A DNA stretch of 64,000 bases from Desulfonauticus sp. (lineage in GTDB: Bacteria; Desulfobacterota; Desulfovibrionia; Desulfovibrionales; Desulfonatronovibrionaceae). Below, piece after piece: positions 35,824 to 44,632 of this stretch. Position numbers and translations under genes: made by a program. Position 1 is the first letter of the stretch. Every line of letters starts with the position of its first letter. The stretch covers positions 1 to 64,000 of the forward strand of contig JAUZRP010000040.1 of assembly GCA_030950395.1 (NCBI GenBank). The letters run 5' to 3'. Below the pieces are notes generated by a model. That model was given only the letters and a program-made list of their open reading frames with translations. It was not told where the DNA came from and did no database searches.

Positions 35824-35951
35824 CTGCAAAATCCCATTGTGTTTTTGATTAAATTATCAAATTGTAACCAACTTAAATTGTTGAAAAAATATCGTTGAAC
35901 TTGTAATCTGTTGCGTTACTTGACAATTAACTGCTTAAAATAATTTTGCAG
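35824..35951. repeat. AT-rich intergenic element with terminal inverted repeats, copy C
   Basis: The element is bounded by CTGCAAAAT (35824-35832) and its exact inverse ATTTTGCAG (35943-35951), giving a 128-bp unit. It shares six ordered blocks with copy B. With copy D (reverse) it shares TTTTTGATTAAATT.TCAA (35842-35860), CGTTGAAC.TGTA (35893-35905) and TTAAAATAATTTT (35935-35947). No open reading frame lies inside. Confidence 0.8.
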
Positions 35952-36154
35952 GTGGATTTTATAAATTTTATAAAGGGTACTTGTGAGAATATAGAGAGAT
36001 AAGATTATACGTCTAAAATGTTATTTGGTTGTTAGTTTATTTATGTGTTAAAATATTTTTTTATTTTTTTGTATAAATTTTGGAAAGTTGAAAACAATGG
36101 TTATAAAGATAGATAACAAATTGGAAGTTAAAGTTAAAATAGAGTATTAAATTT
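35952..36154. other. AT-rich stretch between copy C and the ftsB-like gene
   Basis: About 200 bases, very AT-rich, without a gene, clear hairpin or convincing promoter that I can support. Confidence 0.4.
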
Positions 36155-36427
36155 ATGAAAAAAATTTTTATTTTTTGTCTTTTAGTCATAAATTTATTTT
36201 TAGTTTATAAGATAATTTTTTCTAAATTTAACTATAAAATCTACTTTGATTTAAAAAACAAATTAGCTCAAGATAGGCTAAAAATAATATCTCTTAAGCA
36301 GGAAAATGCAAAAATTTCTAAACAAATATTAGATTTGAGAAATAATAAACAATACATTAAATTTGTTATTCGAAAGAAATTAAATTATATTAAACCTGGA
36401 GAAATGTTATATTTACTTAAGCGTTAG
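36155..36427 (+). CDS. ftsB: FtsB/DivIC-family septum formation protein
   Basis: The 90-residue protein has the bitopic FtsB/DivIC layout: a short cytoplasmic N-terminus, one membrane helix (IFIFCLLVINLFLVYKII, about 4-21) and a coiled coil (LKNKLAQDRLKIISLKQENAKI). It ends with the conserved KKLNYIKPGEMLYLL. FtsB joins FtsL and FtsQ in the divisome. The gene name is by architecture and the C-terminal motif; the sequence is lysine-rich and divergent. It is followed by the TPR gene. Confidence 0.75.
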   Translation: MKKIFIFCLLVINLFLVYKIIFSKFNYKIYFDLKNKLAQDRLKIISLKQENAKISKQILDLRNNKQYIKFVIRKKLNYIKPGEMLYLLKR

Positions 36428-36450
36428 GATAAAGCAAGGAGTTTTGCTAT

Positions 36451-37353
36451 ATGGGAGATGAAAAGAAAATTTTGCAAGAAGCTTTAAAATTAGATCCTAG
36501 TTCTAAAATTTATCTTGTTTTAGCCAATCTTTACCTTCAAGATAGGCAATTTGAGGAGGCAAGAAATGTTTTAGAGCAGGGGTTAAAATTTTATCCTGAT
36601 TCTATAGATACAATTTTAACTCTTTTAACTGTGTATAAAGAAATAGGTGAATTGAATAAAGCTTCTGACTTGGTTAATTCTATTTTATCGAGGTTGATGA
36701 AAAATAACTGTTTTTGGGAGATACTTGCTGAGAAAAATGGTTTAACAGAATTGCCTGTTTTGTTGTTGCGTGTGGTCTTTGAACGTAAAGATTTGGATTG
36801 GAACAAGGTATTAATTTCTGGGATAAAAAATGTGCTAGGAGAAAGCTGGGATGATTATGAAGAAGTAGTAGAAGATTTAGACTTTGATCAGCGTGTTATT
36901 ACTCCCTCTTTAGGAGAGGTATTATTTGCTCAGGGAGAATACGAAAAAGCCAGAGATGTTTTTGAAAAATTAAAACAAAATGCGCTTACAGACAGTGAAA
37001 AGCAGAAGTGGCAGGATAAAATTGAGGAGATAAACCAGATACTTACTCGTGAGTCCCGAGATTTAGATGCTGAAACTGTGCCGTCTGCATCAGGCAAAGA
37101 GGAAAATAAGCAAGTTGCTTTGGACAAACCAGATGATTACACTGCAGAAGTTATAGAGACAACAGAGACTCAAGAATTAAACATTTCAAAGGAAAAGGTT
37201 TTAGCAAAGGAGAGTTACTTTCAAGAAAGCACAGAAGATAATAGTCAAGACCGAGATAGTAAAGGTGATTTGCCATCATCTGAAAAATCAGAAGAAGATG
37301 AAGTGGTTGAACTTTTGGAAGAGTTGGCCTTGGTTTTGGAAAATAGATCTTAG
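36451..37353 (+). CDS. TPR-repeat protein
   Basis: The 300-residue soluble protein has tetratricopeptide-like helices in two blocks (about 1-75 with LANLYLQDRQFEEARNVLEQ, and about 145-185 with GEVLFAQGEYEKARDVFEKL). An acidic, Ser/Glu-rich, probably disordered tail follows (about 200-290). It has no signal peptide. Function unknown. AAGGAG lies 10 bases before ATG 36451. Its stop codon overlaps that of the converging gene (37350). Confidence 0.7.
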   Translation: MGDEKKILQEALKLDPSSKIYLVLANLYLQDRQFEEARNVLEQGLKFYPDSIDTILTLLTVYKEIGELNKASDLVNSILSRLMKNNCFWEILAEKNGLTELPVLLLRVVFERKDLDWNKVLISGIKNVLGESWDDYEEVVEDLDFDQRVITPSLGEVLFAQGEYEKARDVFEKLKQNALTDSEKQKWQDKIEEINQILTRESRDLDAETVPSASGKEENKQVALDKPDDYTAEVIETTETQELNISKEKVLAKESYFQESTEDNSQDRDSKGDLPSSEKSEEDEVVELLEELALVLENRS

Positions 37354-37583
37354 GTAGAAGATTGGTTTTGCTCTTGGTTTTGAAGTTGAGCTTCTAGTTC
37401 TTTTAATCTTTCTAGAAGTTGACTCTTTTCTTGCTCCAGGGCCTTTATTTTGTTATTGGTTTTAGCTCTAAATATAGCTAGTTCGTTTTGTTTGGCCAGA
37501 AGCAAGTTCTGTTTTTTTACATAAACAAAGCCAACTATCCAAAAAGAAATTATTATGAGTATTAGAACAAAATAAAATATCAT
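37350..37583 (-). CDS. Small membrane-anchored coiled-coil protein
   Basis: I do not recognise this 77-residue protein. It has one N-terminal membrane helix (FYFVLILIIISFWIVGFVYV) and a coiled coil (KIKALEQEKSQLLERLKELEAQLQ), ending in a Gln/Ser tail. It overlaps the upstream gene by 4 bases, so the two are a translationally coupled pair with the same layout. Probable topology is N-terminus in the periplasm or short cytoplasmic end with the coil in the cytoplasm. Confidence 0.6.
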   Translation of the reverse strand: MIFYFVLILIIISFWIVGFVYVKKQNLLLAKQNELAIFRAKTNNKIKALEQEKSQLLERLKELEAQLQNQEQNQSST

Positions 37584-38038
37584 AGCAGTGACAGTGAATT
37601 TTTCCTTACTTTTTCTTTAATAGATAAGGCTGTTTTTTCGTCAATTATATCCAAAAGCACCAGAGTATCAAATACAGACAAATTAGTTGCTGTTTTTTGA
37701 ACGTATTCTTCAGCTCTTTTTATTTCTTCGGGCGGAACTAGATTGTGTTTTTTTATGTAAGTTAATGGATCGGTGATTTTGTCCTCTTCTTCTGCTGCTT
37801 TTTGTTGTTTGGTTTGTTCGAGAAATTTTTTATGACTTAACTGTAGTTCTAATTCGTTAATTTTTTTCTGGATTTCCTCTATTTCTTTTTTTAACGTATT
37901 GTATGTGTTAGTTAAGGATGATTTTTCTTGAGCTATGGCTGCTACTTGTTTTTGATAACGAGCATTTAGATAGGCAATGAGGATGCTGTCTAAAATTGCA
38001 ATGACGAGAATGATTATAAGGTAGGCTATGAGCTCCAT
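37580..38038 (-). CDS. Membrane-anchored coiled-coil protein, 152 residues
   Basis: I do not recognise this protein. It has an N-terminal membrane helix (LIAYLIIILVIAILDSILIAYL), a coiled coil of about 50 residues and a C-terminal domain of about 65 residues with DPLTYIKKHNLVPPEEIKRAEEYV and FDTLVLLDIIDEKTAL. The last part resembles the helical MshEN/GSPII_E-like or helix-hairpin modules seen in secretion proteins, but this is only an impression. Paired with the smaller coiled-coil protein downstream. Confidence 0.6.
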   Translation of the reverse strand: MELIAYLIIILVIAILDSILIAYLNARYQKQVAAIAQEKSSLTNTYNTLKKEIEEIQKKINELELQLSHKKFLEQTKQQKAAEEEDKITDPLTYIKKHNLVPPEEIKRAEEYVQKTATNLSVFDTLVLLDIIDEKTALSIKEKVRKNSLSLL

Positions 38039-38229
38039 GACCTAGCTTTTAGCCTTTATAAAAATAAAATTCAATCCCTAATCTGGGTCATTTTTATATA
38101 AATTTTTTTATAAAAAATGGTTTTTAGGACGAGTTTTTAGAGTTTAGGCGTTTTTGATAGAATACTAATTTTCAAGTGGGTTAAAATTTTGCTGTTAAGA
38201 TTTTAATTTTTTTAGGAGGAACAAAAGGT

Positions 38230-38949
38230 ATGGGGAAAAAATTGCTAGTGTTGTTAGTCTTTGGGGTATTTTTAACAAGTTGTGCTGTAGGGAGAAAAGC
38301 TAAAGAATTTTATAGACAATATATTTATCCTAAGACCACAGTTAATTTAAAAGAAAAACCAGAAATTAATGTGTGTGTGGATAGGTTTGCTTCTTATTTA
38401 ACAGAAACAGATGGTAGGTTAGAAAATTTACTTGAGGATCTGAATGTGCAGGAAACTTTGCCTGGGGATATGTGGGCAGAGAGTATGTTTAAAAAATATC
38501 CATGGTTAACGGCTATAGAGGTGGTAAGCCATTCAGGAGAAAATATTTTTCAATATCCCAAAGGAGTGGACATAAAACAGTTAAAATTTTCTCAATTATG
38601 GTCTAAAGCAGGGAATCTTGGTCAGATAAACTTTCAAGTGTGTTCGTCGCCTTTAGGGCCTGAGTTTGTTCTTTATAAAAAAATTTGGACCAGTAAGGCA
38701 AACTTATTGTTAATAGTTCATTTTGATGTTAATTTGTTTTTTAAAAGAACAGAATGTACTAAATCTATAGAGATTTTTGTGTCCAATAGGTGTATTTGGC
38801 CTAAGTCAAATAGATTAAAAGGTGTAAATTGGGATGCTTTGTTACAAGAACGTACCTATGGACGTTTGGATAAAGATGGTAAAATGTGGTGGTGGTTGGG
38901 AAGGAAGATTGGTGATAAGTGGCTTATTTATGCCTATTTATGCAGCTAA
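38230..38949 (+). CDS. Lipoprotein of unknown function
   Basis: The 239-residue protein has a lipoprotein signal peptide ([18 protein letters not shown], lipid Cys at 18). The rest is alpha/beta with [31 protein letters not shown], a pattern that recalls extracellular sensor (Cache-like) domains. The match is weak and there is no signalling output domain. TAGGAGG lies 11 bases upstream of ATG 38230. fbp follows after 23 bases. Confidence 0.65.
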   Translation: MGKKLLVLLVFGVFLTSCAVGRKAKEFYRQYIYPKTTVNLKEKPEINVCVDRFASYLTETDGRLENLLEDLNVQETLPGDMWAESMFKKYPWLTAIEVVSHSGENIFQYPKGVDIKQLKFSQLWSKAGNLGQINFQVCSSPLGPEFVLYKKIWTSKANLLLIVHFDVNLFFKRTECTKSIEIFVSNRCIWPKSNRLKGVNWDALLQERTYGRLDKDGKMWWWLGRKIGDKWLIYAYLCS

Positions 38950-38972
38950 TCAATCAAGAAAAGGGAGAGAGT

Positions 38973-39965
38973 ATGATGCGTCAGGTGACTGTAATTGAAC
39001 ATTTACTTTTACACCAAAAAGAAAATCCTTTGGCCACAGGTAATTTTACCCGGTTGCTAAATGAGTTAATTTTGGCTGCAAAGATTATTTCCAGAGCAGT
39101 GAACAAAGCTGGTCTTATGAATGTGTTGGGGGAGACGGGAGAAATTAACGTTCAGGGAGAGCAAGTTCAAAAATTAGATGAGCTAGCTAATCGGGTGCTG
39201 ATTCATCGTTTGCAACGGGCTGGAGTGTTGTGTGCTATGGCCTCAGAAGAAAATGCAGATCTTATTGATGTTCCGGATCAATACGGAAAAGGCAAATATT
39301 TTTTGGTATTTGATCCTTTGGATGGCTCCAGCAATATTGATGCAAACGTAAGTATAGGCACGATTTTTTCTATTTACAGAGTAAAAGATCCTGAACGGGC
39401 TACTTTGAGTGAACTTTTACAAAAGGGGGAAGAGCAAGTAGCTGCTGGGTATTTTTTGTATGGTTCTTCAACTATGTTAGTTTATACTACAGGCGATGGT
39501 GTGCACGGTTTTACTTTGGACCCAAGTGTTGGGGAATTTTTACTGTCTCATCCTAATATAAAAATACCTAAAAGTGGTAAAATTTACTCGGTAAATGAAG
39601 GTTATTCAGCTTTTTGGGACGAACAAACTAGAAAGACGATAGAGATTTTTAAAACTGCTTCAGAAAAAACTTATAGCCTCCGTTACATAGGTTCGCTGGT
39701 AGCAGATTTTCACAGAACTTTGCTGTATGGAGGCATTTTTATGTATCCTAAAGATAGCCGCGATCCTAAAAAAACTCATGGTAAATTGCGTCTGCTTTAC
39801 GAAGCCAACCCTATGGCTTTTATTGTGGAGCAGGCTGGTGGAATGGCTATAGATGGTAGCAGGCGGATTTTGTCTATTCAGCCTGAAGATCTTCATCAAC
39901 GAGTGCCTCTTTTTATTGGTTCAAGTAAAGAAGTGCAAAAGGTGGCTGAAATATATCAAAATTAG
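38973..39965 (+). CDS. fbp: Fructose-1,6-bisphosphatase, class 1
   Basis: The 330-residue protein has the class 1 signatures: ASEENADL (metal Glu), [45 protein letters not shown], the [17 protein letters not shown] region and [19 protein letters not shown]. It is the gluconeogenic phosphatase. ATG 38973 (or 38976) is set by AAGGGAGAG just upstream; the in-frame extension from 38919 is the end of the lipoprotein gene. Confidence 0.96.
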   Translation: MMRQVTVIEHLLLHQKENPLATGNFTRLLNELILAAKIISRAVNKAGLMNVLGETGEINVQGEQVQKLDELANRVLIHRLQRAGVLCAMASEENADLIDVPDQYGKGKYFLVFDPLDGSSNIDANVSIGTIFSIYRVKDPERATLSELLQKGEEQVAAGYFLYGSSTMLVYTTGDGVHGFTLDPSVGEFLLSHPNIKIPKSGKIYSVNEGYSAFWDEQTRKTIEIFKTASEKTYSLRYIGSLVADFHRTLLYGGIFMYPKDSRDPKKTHGKLRLLYEANPMAFIVEQAGGMAIDGSRRILSIQPEDLHQRVPLFIGSSKEVQKVAEIYQN

Positions 39966-39990
39966 TATGTAAATTGGACCTGGATTAAAA

Positions 39991-41052
39991 ATGTTAACTC
40001 TTGGAATAGAAACTTCCTGCGACGAAACAGGGTTAGCTTTAGTGGAGGGGGGAAAAGTTGTAGCTGAAGTTTTGGCCAGTCAGGCAGATATGCACGCTGT
40101 TTTTGGTGGGGTGGTGCCAGAACTTGCCTCTAGAGAACACTTAAAAGTATTACCAGGATTATTAAATTTGCTTTTAGAAAAAAGTGGTTGCAAGATTAGG
40201 GACATTGAACTGGTGGCTGTAACTCGAGGACCTGGTTTGTTGGCCAGTTTGCTTATTGGGTTGGGCTTTGCAAAAGGGGTGAGTTTGGGGCTCAATGTAA
40301 ACCTTATAGGGATAAATCATCTTTACGCCCATTTATTGGTGGCTAATCTGGAGCAAAAATTAGAATTTCCCTGTTTAGGTCTTTTAGTTTCTGGAGGACA
40401 TACGCATCTTTATTTGTTAAAATCTTTTTGGGAAATAGAATTGTTGGGAAAAACTTTAGATGACGCTATAGGTGAAGCTTTTGATAAAGTAGCTAAAATG
40501 ATAAATTTGCCATATCCTGGAGGAGTATTTATTGATAGACTGGCGACAAAAGGTGTAGTGGATAAATCTTTGTTCCCCAGACCATATATTGATAATACTA
40601 ATTTGGATTTTAGTTTTAGTGGGATAAAAACAGCAGTGGCCAATTTTTTGGCCCAAAACCGGCATCTCATTTTTTCTAAAGAACCAGATGTAGGAAAATT
40701 GGAGGAGTTAGCTCCTCAAGAACTAAAAAATATGTGTGCTTCTTTTAGTTATGCCCTGGTAGAGAGTTTGAAAATTAAAGTTGCCAGGTCCTTAAATCGA
40801 TTGACAGTAAAAGGTATAGTGGTGGCAGGGGGAGTTGCTTGTAATTCTTTTTTGCGCAAGGCTTTTGGAGATTTTAGCCAAGGACATAATATCAAGTGTT
40901 GGATCCCATCTCCTGATCTGTGCTCTGATAATGGAGTGATGGTGGCTTATTTGGGAGAAATTCTGGGAGAAAAAGGTCTTAGACATGATTTAGATTTGGA
41001 GGCAATCCCAAGGGGGAGGCCAATTCCCTGGGATTATATCTCTGCAGAATAA
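39991..41052 (+). CDS. tsaD: tRNA N6-adenosine threonylcarbamoyltransferase TsaD
   Basis: The 353-residue ASKHA-fold protein has LGIETSCDETGLALVE at the start, RGPGLLASLLIGLGFAKG, the metal-binding GINHLYAHLL (His pair), LVSGGHTHLYL, DDAIGEAFDKVAKM and VAGGVACNSFLR. It transfers threonylcarbamoyl to A37 of ANN-decoding tRNAs with TsaB (encoded at 21793) and TsaE (not seen here). Confidence 0.97.
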   Translation: MLTLGIETSCDETGLALVEGGKVVAEVLASQADMHAVFGGVVPELASREHLKVLPGLLNLLLEKSGCKIRDIELVAVTRGPGLLASLLIGLGFAKGVSLGLNVNLIGINHLYAHLLVANLEQKLEFPCLGLLVSGGHTHLYLLKSFWEIELLGKTLDDAIGEAFDKVAKMINLPYPGGVFIDRLATKGVVDKSLFPRPYIDNTNLDFSFSGIKTAVANFLAQNRHLIFSKEPDVGKLEELAPQELKNMCASFSYALVESLKIKVARSLNRLTVKGIVVAGGVACNSFLRKAFGDFSQGHNIKCWIPSPDLCSDNGVMVAYLGEILGEKGLRHDLDLEAIPRGRPIPWDYISAE

Positions 41053-41121
41053 GGTAAGTGCAGAGAATATTGTTTAAAATAATTTTTGCTGTTGGTTCTT
41101 AATTGTAGCTAGTTTGTAGTT

Positions 41122-42405
41122 ATGGAGGCAAGGTTGGATTTTTTGGACAAGCTTATTTCTGTAGGTATTGCGATAAATAGTGTAGTGGACTTAGAAGAGC
41201 TTTTGGATTTGATCTTGCAAAAGGCTAGGGATTTGAGTGGTGCGGATGCGGGTTCTATTTATCTGGTAAAAGATAAAGAATTGGTCTTTTTTGCTGCCCA
41301 GAATGATACTTTAGAAAAAAGGTTAGGAAAAGAAGAGGTAAAAAATCTTTTTAGAAATTTTTCTCTTTCTTTAGATAAATCTAGTGTGGCTGGTTATGTT
41401 GCCGTAACAGGAGAAGTATTAAATATAGAAAATGTGTATGAAAATAGTCAACATGATTTTTGGGCTCATAAGCAATGGGATAGGGCCAATAATTATCGTT
41501 CTAAATCTATGTTGGTCTTTCCTTTAACAACTCCAAAACAGGAAGTTGTAGGAGTAATCCAGCTTATAAACGCAAAAGAAAATGGCCAGATAGTTCCATT
41601 TAAACAATCTTTTGTTAATATAATGCCTTATTTTGCTGCTCAGGCTGCAGTTGCTATTGTAAATGCCAGGTTGTATCACGAAGTAGAAGCATCTCATCTG
41701 GATACTGTATTTCGTCTTGGAGTAGCTGCTGAATATAGGGATAAAGAGACTGCCTTTCACATTAAGCGCGTGGCCAAAATGGCAGTGGTCTTTGGACAAG
41801 AATTGGGGTTTTCCAAACAGGCCTTGCACAACTTGTATTGGTCTGTGGCTATGCACGATGTAGGTAAACTGGGGGTCCCTGATAGTATCTTAAATAAGCC
41901 TGGTCCCTTGACTGACCAGGAGCGAGCAATTATGCAACAACATACTCTTATTGGCGGGTATATTTTAAGAAATGCGAGATCAGAGCTCTTGCAAGATGCT
42001 CAAATAGTGGCTTTAACCCATCATGAGAAATATGACGGCACAGGTTATCCTGCTCAGCTAAAAGGGGAAAGCATTCCTTTAATAGGTAGAATTGCAGGTA
42101 TAGTTGATGTATTTGATGCTTTGAGCTCGGTCAGAGTTTATAAACCTCCTTTTTCAGAAGAGAAAGTTAGAAAGATCATGTTGGAAGGAAAAGGTACTCA
42201 TTTTGATCCAGATCTAATCGACATTTTGCTAGAAAATTGGGATAAATTCTGGGATATTAGACAAAAATATCAGGATGGCCAAAAAATTTCTGAAAAACAT
42301 TGGGTGCCCCAAAGGTTATGTTGGGAAGAGCTCTGGCAAGAGATTAAGCAAAATCAGGCTAACTGGACCCCAAAAGTAAAAAATAGTGATCTGGTTAAGT
42401 GGTAG
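41122..42405 (+). CDS. GAF plus HD-GYP domain phosphodiesterase
   Basis: The 427-residue protein has an N-terminal GAF sensor domain (about 15-185, ADAGSIYLVKD...MLVFPLTTPKQEVVGVIQLIN) and a C-terminal HD-GYP domain. The domain has HIKRVAKMA, the HD pair in MHDVGKLGVPDSIL, and the complete HHEKYDGTGYP motif with GRIAGIVDVFDALSS. It is predicted to hydrolyse cyclic di-GMP in response to a ligand or redox signal bound by GAF. This could link to the pilus and flagellum. ATG 41122 has no strong ribosome binding site. Confidence 0.9.
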   Translation: MEARLDFLDKLISVGIAINSVVDLEELLDLILQKARDLSGADAGSIYLVKDKELVFFAAQNDTLEKRLGKEEVKNLFRNFSLSLDKSSVAGYVAVTGEVLNIENVYENSQHDFWAHKQWDRANNYRSKSMLVFPLTTPKQEVVGVIQLINAKENGQIVPFKQSFVNIMPYFAAQAAVAIVNARLYHEVEASHLDTVFRLGVAAEYRDKETAFHIKRVAKMAVVFGQELGFSKQALHNLYWSVAMHDVGKLGVPDSILNKPGPLTDQERAIMQQHTLIGGYILRNARSELLQDAQIVALTHHEKYDGTGYPAQLKGESIPLIGRIAGIVDVFDALSSVRVYKPPFSEEKVRKIMLEGKGTHFDPDLIDILLENWDKFWDIRQKYQDGQKISEKHWVPQRLCWEELWQEIKQNQANWTPKVKNSDLVKW

Positions 42406-42475
42406 TTGTTTGTTTACGATATTTTAATTAGCTATTTTTGCTTTTTGTCTTATTCTAACAGGGGGATGGTTTCTC

Positions 42476-42504
42476 TTGACATATTAGTTTAGGGTAAATA
42501 AACT
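42476..42504 (+). promoter_or_regulatory. Sigma-70-type promoter for trxA-trxB
   Basis: TTGACA (42476-42481), a 17-base spacer and TAAACT (42499-42504) stand 46 bases before trxA. Confidence 0.7.
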
Positions 42505-42550
42505 TAATTTTTAAACTGTAAACCAGTAAAAACCAAAAAAGGAGAGAAAA

Positions 42551-42871
42551 ATGGCAGGTCAAGTGAGTGATAGCAATTTTGAAACAGAGGTTTTAAAAAG
42601 TGAAATTCCTGTGTTAGTAGATTTTTGGGCCCCATGGTGTGGACCATGTAGAGCAATTGCACCTGTAATAGACGAGCTGGCCAATGAGTATGCTGGTCAG
42701 GTGAAAATTGTGAAAATGAATGTGGATGAAAATACTGTTATTCCTGGCAAGTATGGGATCAGGGCTATTCCTACTTTGATTTTGTTCAAAGATGGTCAAG
42801 TAATTGAGCAAGTAACAGGGGCGGTGTCCAAAAGTAGTCTTAAAAATATGATCGAGAGCAAGGTTTTATAA
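42551..42871 (+). CDS. trxA: Thioredoxin
   Basis: The 106-residue protein has the redox motif WAPWCGPCR (C30-G-P-C33), the buried D25 and the cis-Pro loop GIRAIPTLILF. It reduces protein disulfides and is recycled by the thioredoxin reductase encoded one base downstream. AAAGGAGAG lies 7 bases before ATG 42551. Confidence 0.97.
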   Translation: MAGQVSDSNFETEVLKSEIPVLVDFWAPWCGPCRAIAPVIDELANEYAGQVKIVKMNVDENTVIPGKYGIRAIPTLILFKDGQVIEQVTGAVSKSSLKNMIESKVL

Positions 42872-42872
42872 C

Positions 42873-43799
42873 ATGAAAAAATACGATGCTGTTATTATTG
42901 GCAGTGGGCCTGCAGGCCTGACTGCCGCTTTATACCTTTTGCGCGCCAGACGAAAAGTTTTGATTATAGAAAAATTGACTCCGGGTGGTCAGGTGTTGCT
43001 TACAGAAAGGATAGAAAATTATCCCGGATTTCCTGAGGGTATTGCTGGATTTGAATTAGTAGATGCTTTTGTCAAACAGGTGGAGGGGTATGCTCCTGAA
43101 AAACTTACGGGAGAAGTTCGGGAGATTAAAGTGGGTCAAACTGACCACGTGGTCCAGTTGACAGACGAACAAGAAATAAAAGCCAGGGTGATTATTATTG
43201 CCAGTGGAGCAAGATGGAGGCGTCTTGGGGCCCCGGGTGAGGTAGAGTTTACAGGAAAGGGCGTGTCTTATTGTGCTGTGTGTGATGGAAATTTTTTTAA
43301 GGATCAAGTGGTTGTTTGCATTGGCGGTGGAGATACTGCTCTGGAAGAATCTCTTTATCTGGCTAAAATTGCTAAAAAAGTGTATCTTATTCACAGAAGA
43401 GATAAGTTTAGAGGCACAAAGATTTATCAGGAAAAGGTGTTTGCTCATCCTAAGATAGAAATCATCTGGGATAGTGTGGTAAAAGAATTTAAGGGTCAGG
43501 ATTTTTTGTCTGCTGTTCGGATCAAAAACTTAAAGACAGGCGAAGAGCAGGATTTGAGCGTGAATGGAGCCTTTGTTTTTGTGGGAATGGATCCTAATAC
43601 AGATTTTGTGCCCCCACAGATAAAACTTGATGCGCGTGGTTTTATTGTAACTAATGACGAAATGAGAACAGAGGTTCCTGGCATTTTTGCTGCTGGAGAT
43701 GTACGGGTCAAGTCTTGTAGGCAGGTGGCCACAGCTGTTGGGGATGGGGCTTGTGCAGGGTATAATGCTTCTATTTATCTGGAACAATTAAATGAATAA
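42873..43799 (+). CDS. trxB: Thioredoxin-disulfide reductase
   Basis: The 308-residue protein has FAD motif IIGSGPAGLTAALYLLRA (about 8-25), the active-site C134-A-V-C137 and NAD(P)H motif CIGGGDTALEESLYLA. It ends in the FAD motif GIFAAGDVR. It is co-transcribed with trxA; it overlaps bamD by 8 bases. The NAD(P)H loop ends in IHRRDKFRGTK, as in NADPH-dependent enzymes. Confidence 0.96.
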   Translation: MKKYDAVIIGSGPAGLTAALYLLRARRKVLIIEKLTPGGQVLLTERIENYPGFPEGIAGFELVDAFVKQVEGYAPEKLTGEVREIKVGQTDHVVQLTDEQEIKARVIIIASGARWRRLGAPGEVEFTGKGVSYCAVCDGNFFKDQVVVCIGGGDTALEESLYLAKIAKKVYLIHRRDKFRGTKIYQEKVFAHPKIEIIWDSVVKEFKGQDFLSAVRIKNLKTGEEQDLSVNGAFVFVGMDPNTDFVPPQIKLDARGFIVTNDEMRTEVPGIFAAGDVRVKSCRQVATAVGDGACAGYNASIYLEQLNE

Positions 43800-44520
43800 G
43801 TTTAGACTTAAAATTTTAGTTTTGATTTTGTGTTTTTGTCTTTCTGGATGTGGGGTAATAGATTATTTCTTTTTAAAGCCGCCAGAAGATACTGCTCAGG
43901 AATTAGCTGAAGCAGGTTATGAGGCCCTTCAACAAAAAAATTATGATGCAGCCATTGAATATTTTTCCAAACTAAAAGATCGTTATCCCTTTTCTCCTTA
44001 TACTCCAAAAGCCGAAGTGAGTTTAGGGGATGCTTATTTTCTAAATGGGGACTATAAAGCTGCCGTGGAAGTGTATAAAGAATTTGAATCTCTTCATCCC
44101 CGTCATGAGGCTATCCCTTATGTGCTTTTTAAAATAGGCCTGGCAGATTTTAAACAGTTTGAGACAGTGGATAAGCCTTATACCTCGGTTAAGGAGGCTT
44201 TGTCTTATTTTAGGAGACTCATAGAAACTTATCCTCAAAGTAAATATAGTATTTTGGCGAAAAAATACCTAAGAAAATGCCGTTTGCTTATGGCAGAACA
44301 CGAACTTTTTGTGGCCGATTTTTACTTTAAAACAGAACGCTATTTAGCTGCCTGGAAACGGTATTCTTATGTGGAAAAAAATTATTCAGATCTTCCAGAA
44401 GTATTAGATTACGTTAAAGTGCGAAAAGATTTGGCTTATCTAAAGTATCAGGAGCAAAGAGGAGAAAAAATCAGAGAAAAAGAACAGGGGTCGTGGAAAG
44501 AATGGTTTGATTGGTTGTAA
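43792..44520 (+). CDS. bamD: Outer membrane assembly lipoprotein BamD (YfiO/ComL)
   Basis: The 242-residue protein has a lipobox signal (LILCFCLSGC, lipid Cys at 20) and then TPR-like repeats: AEAGYEALQQKNYDAAIEYF, AEVSLGDAYFLNGDYKAAVEVY and a helical C-terminal part with YLRKCRLLMAEHELFVADFYF. The last motif is typical of BamD. It works with BamA to insert outer-membrane proteins. Its gene overlaps the end of trxB. Confidence 0.92.
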   Translation: MNKFRLKILVLILCFCLSGCGVIDYFFLKPPEDTAQELAEAGYEALQQKNYDAAIEYFSKLKDRYPFSPYTPKAEVSLGDAYFLNGDYKAAVEVYKEFESLHPRHEAIPYVLFKIGLADFKQFETVDKPYTSVKEALSYFRRLIETYPQSKYSILAKKYLRKCRLLMAEHELFVADFYFKTERYLAAWKRYSYVEKNYSDLPEVLDYVKVRKDLAYLKYQEQRGEKIREKEQGSWKEWFDWL

Positions 44521-44632
44521 ATGTTTTGTAAGTAAACTGGAGAACTTTGAGTTTAGCACAAAATGTATATTCTGGTCCTCTCCCCCCTCTTAATTTAATA
44601 TTTCTTAAGGATCTTAAATAAAGGACATTCCC

